A stretch of 33,843 bases of DNA from Mesorhizobium sp. (lineage in GTDB: Bacteria > Pseudomonadota > Alphaproteobacteria > Rhizobiales > Rhizobiaceae), in contig JAIPUZ010000117.1 of NCBI GenBank assembly GCA_022833215.1, forward strand, positions 1 to 33,843, read 5' to 3'. The notes beneath the pieces are model-generated. The model saw only the letters and a list, made by a program, of their open reading frames with translations. It had not been told where the DNA came from and searched no databases. The position numbers were made by a program, and so were the translations under genes. Shown piece after piece: positions 33,678 through 33,843 of this stretch. Position 1 is the first letter of the stretch; each line of letters starts with the position of its first letter.

Positions 33678-33843
33678 TCAGGCAGCGGCCTTCAGCGTCG
33701 CCTTCTGCTGGGCGAAGGCCCAGTCGAGCCATGGCATCAGCGCTTCGAGATCGGAAGTCTCGACGGTCGCGCCGCACCAGATGCGCAGGCCGGGAGGGGC
33801 ATCGCGGTAGTGGCCGATGTCATAGGCCACGCCCTGCTTGTCG
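33678..33843 (-). CDS. serC: Phosphoserine transaminase SerC (3' end only)
   Basis: The C-terminal 54 codons of a gene that runs off the right edge of the window are visible. The tail [20 protein letters not shown] and the following [12 protein letters not shown] match the end of alphaproteobacterial SerC, the PLP enzyme converting 3-phosphohydroxypyruvate to phosphoserine. It is on the same strand and 79 bp upstream of serA, so the two steps are probably co-transcribed. A GC-rich stem with wobble pairs (GGGCTGCCT with GGGCGGCCC) lies between them. The start is outside the window. Confidence 0.9.
   Translation of the reverse strand, partial: DKQGVAYDIGHYRDAPPGLRIWCGATVETSDLEALMPWLDWAFAQQKATLKAAA

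Noticed and set aside
1-33843. CRISPR arrays, tRNA/rRNA genes, insertion sequences, prophage or plasmid genes
   Set aside because: No regularly spaced direct repeats, cloverleaf or rRNA-like sequence, transposase or phage protein was found on reading both strands.

Overview
The window is a high-GC chromosomal segment with dense, bacterial-style gene packing. Gene content and order point to an alphaproteobacterium of the order Hyphomicrobiales (Rhizobiales), perhaps Phyllobacteriaceae/Rhizobiaceae; the family is inference. Supporting signs are a TrcR/DUF1013 regulator, DUF1127, DUF1192 and DUF465 small proteins, the ispA/mtgA/rpmF neighbourhood, a BioR-type biotin operator, and a palindromic intergenic repeat of a kind common in rhizobia. 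I see no tRNA, rRNA, CRISPR array, transposase, phage gene or plasmid gene. This is mostly core genome.

Layout. 1-1425 is a sulfur-stress operon: a BigR-type ArsR sensor, a DUF2892 membrane protein and a two-subunit YeeE/YedE permease. It ends in a bidirectional terminator shared with the convergent trcR. 2415-4616 encodes an exported phytase-like esterase preceded by 11-bp-spaced PHO-box-like repeats. 4634-6598 is a biotin-uptake locus: a GntR regulator (candidate BioR), bioY with a consensus BioR operator, and a DUF1284 gene translationally coupled to bioY through a TTG start. 6802-10084 holds a DUF1127 mini-gene, a quinone oxidoreductase, a DUF1192 protein, an MFS transporter and a small ArsR regulator. 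10230-12341 carries rpmF, mtgA and divergent ispA. 12432-14750 is a hybrid histidine kinase with two receiver domains. 14760-16959 is ispG followed by a lytic transglycosylase with a SPOR domain. 17316-17945 carries two divergent DUF465 genes, and 18096-19547 an M48 lipoprotein protease.

19735-24076 is a thiamine salvage locus. thiB-thiP-thiQ lies under a TPP riboswitch, and a divergent thiamine pyrophosphokinase would convert imported thiamine to TPP. A palindromic repeat sits at the thiP/thiQ junction and supplies the last codons of thiP. 24078-31939 contains an ABC-F ATPase, two EamA-family transporters, a LysE exporter, an uncharacterised Pro-rich single-pass membrane protein and purA. 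The window closes with serA and the 3' end of serC, the first two steps of serine synthesis.

No clearly new multi-gene system is visible. The best leads are regulatory or concern uncharacterised genes: the BioR operator pair and the coupled bioY-DUF1284 operon, the PHO-like array, the ThiP tail made from a repeat, the riboswitch-linked SD-sequestering stem, the conserved-looking protein next to purA, and an M48 gene whose best ribosome-binding site precedes a CTG rather than an ATG.
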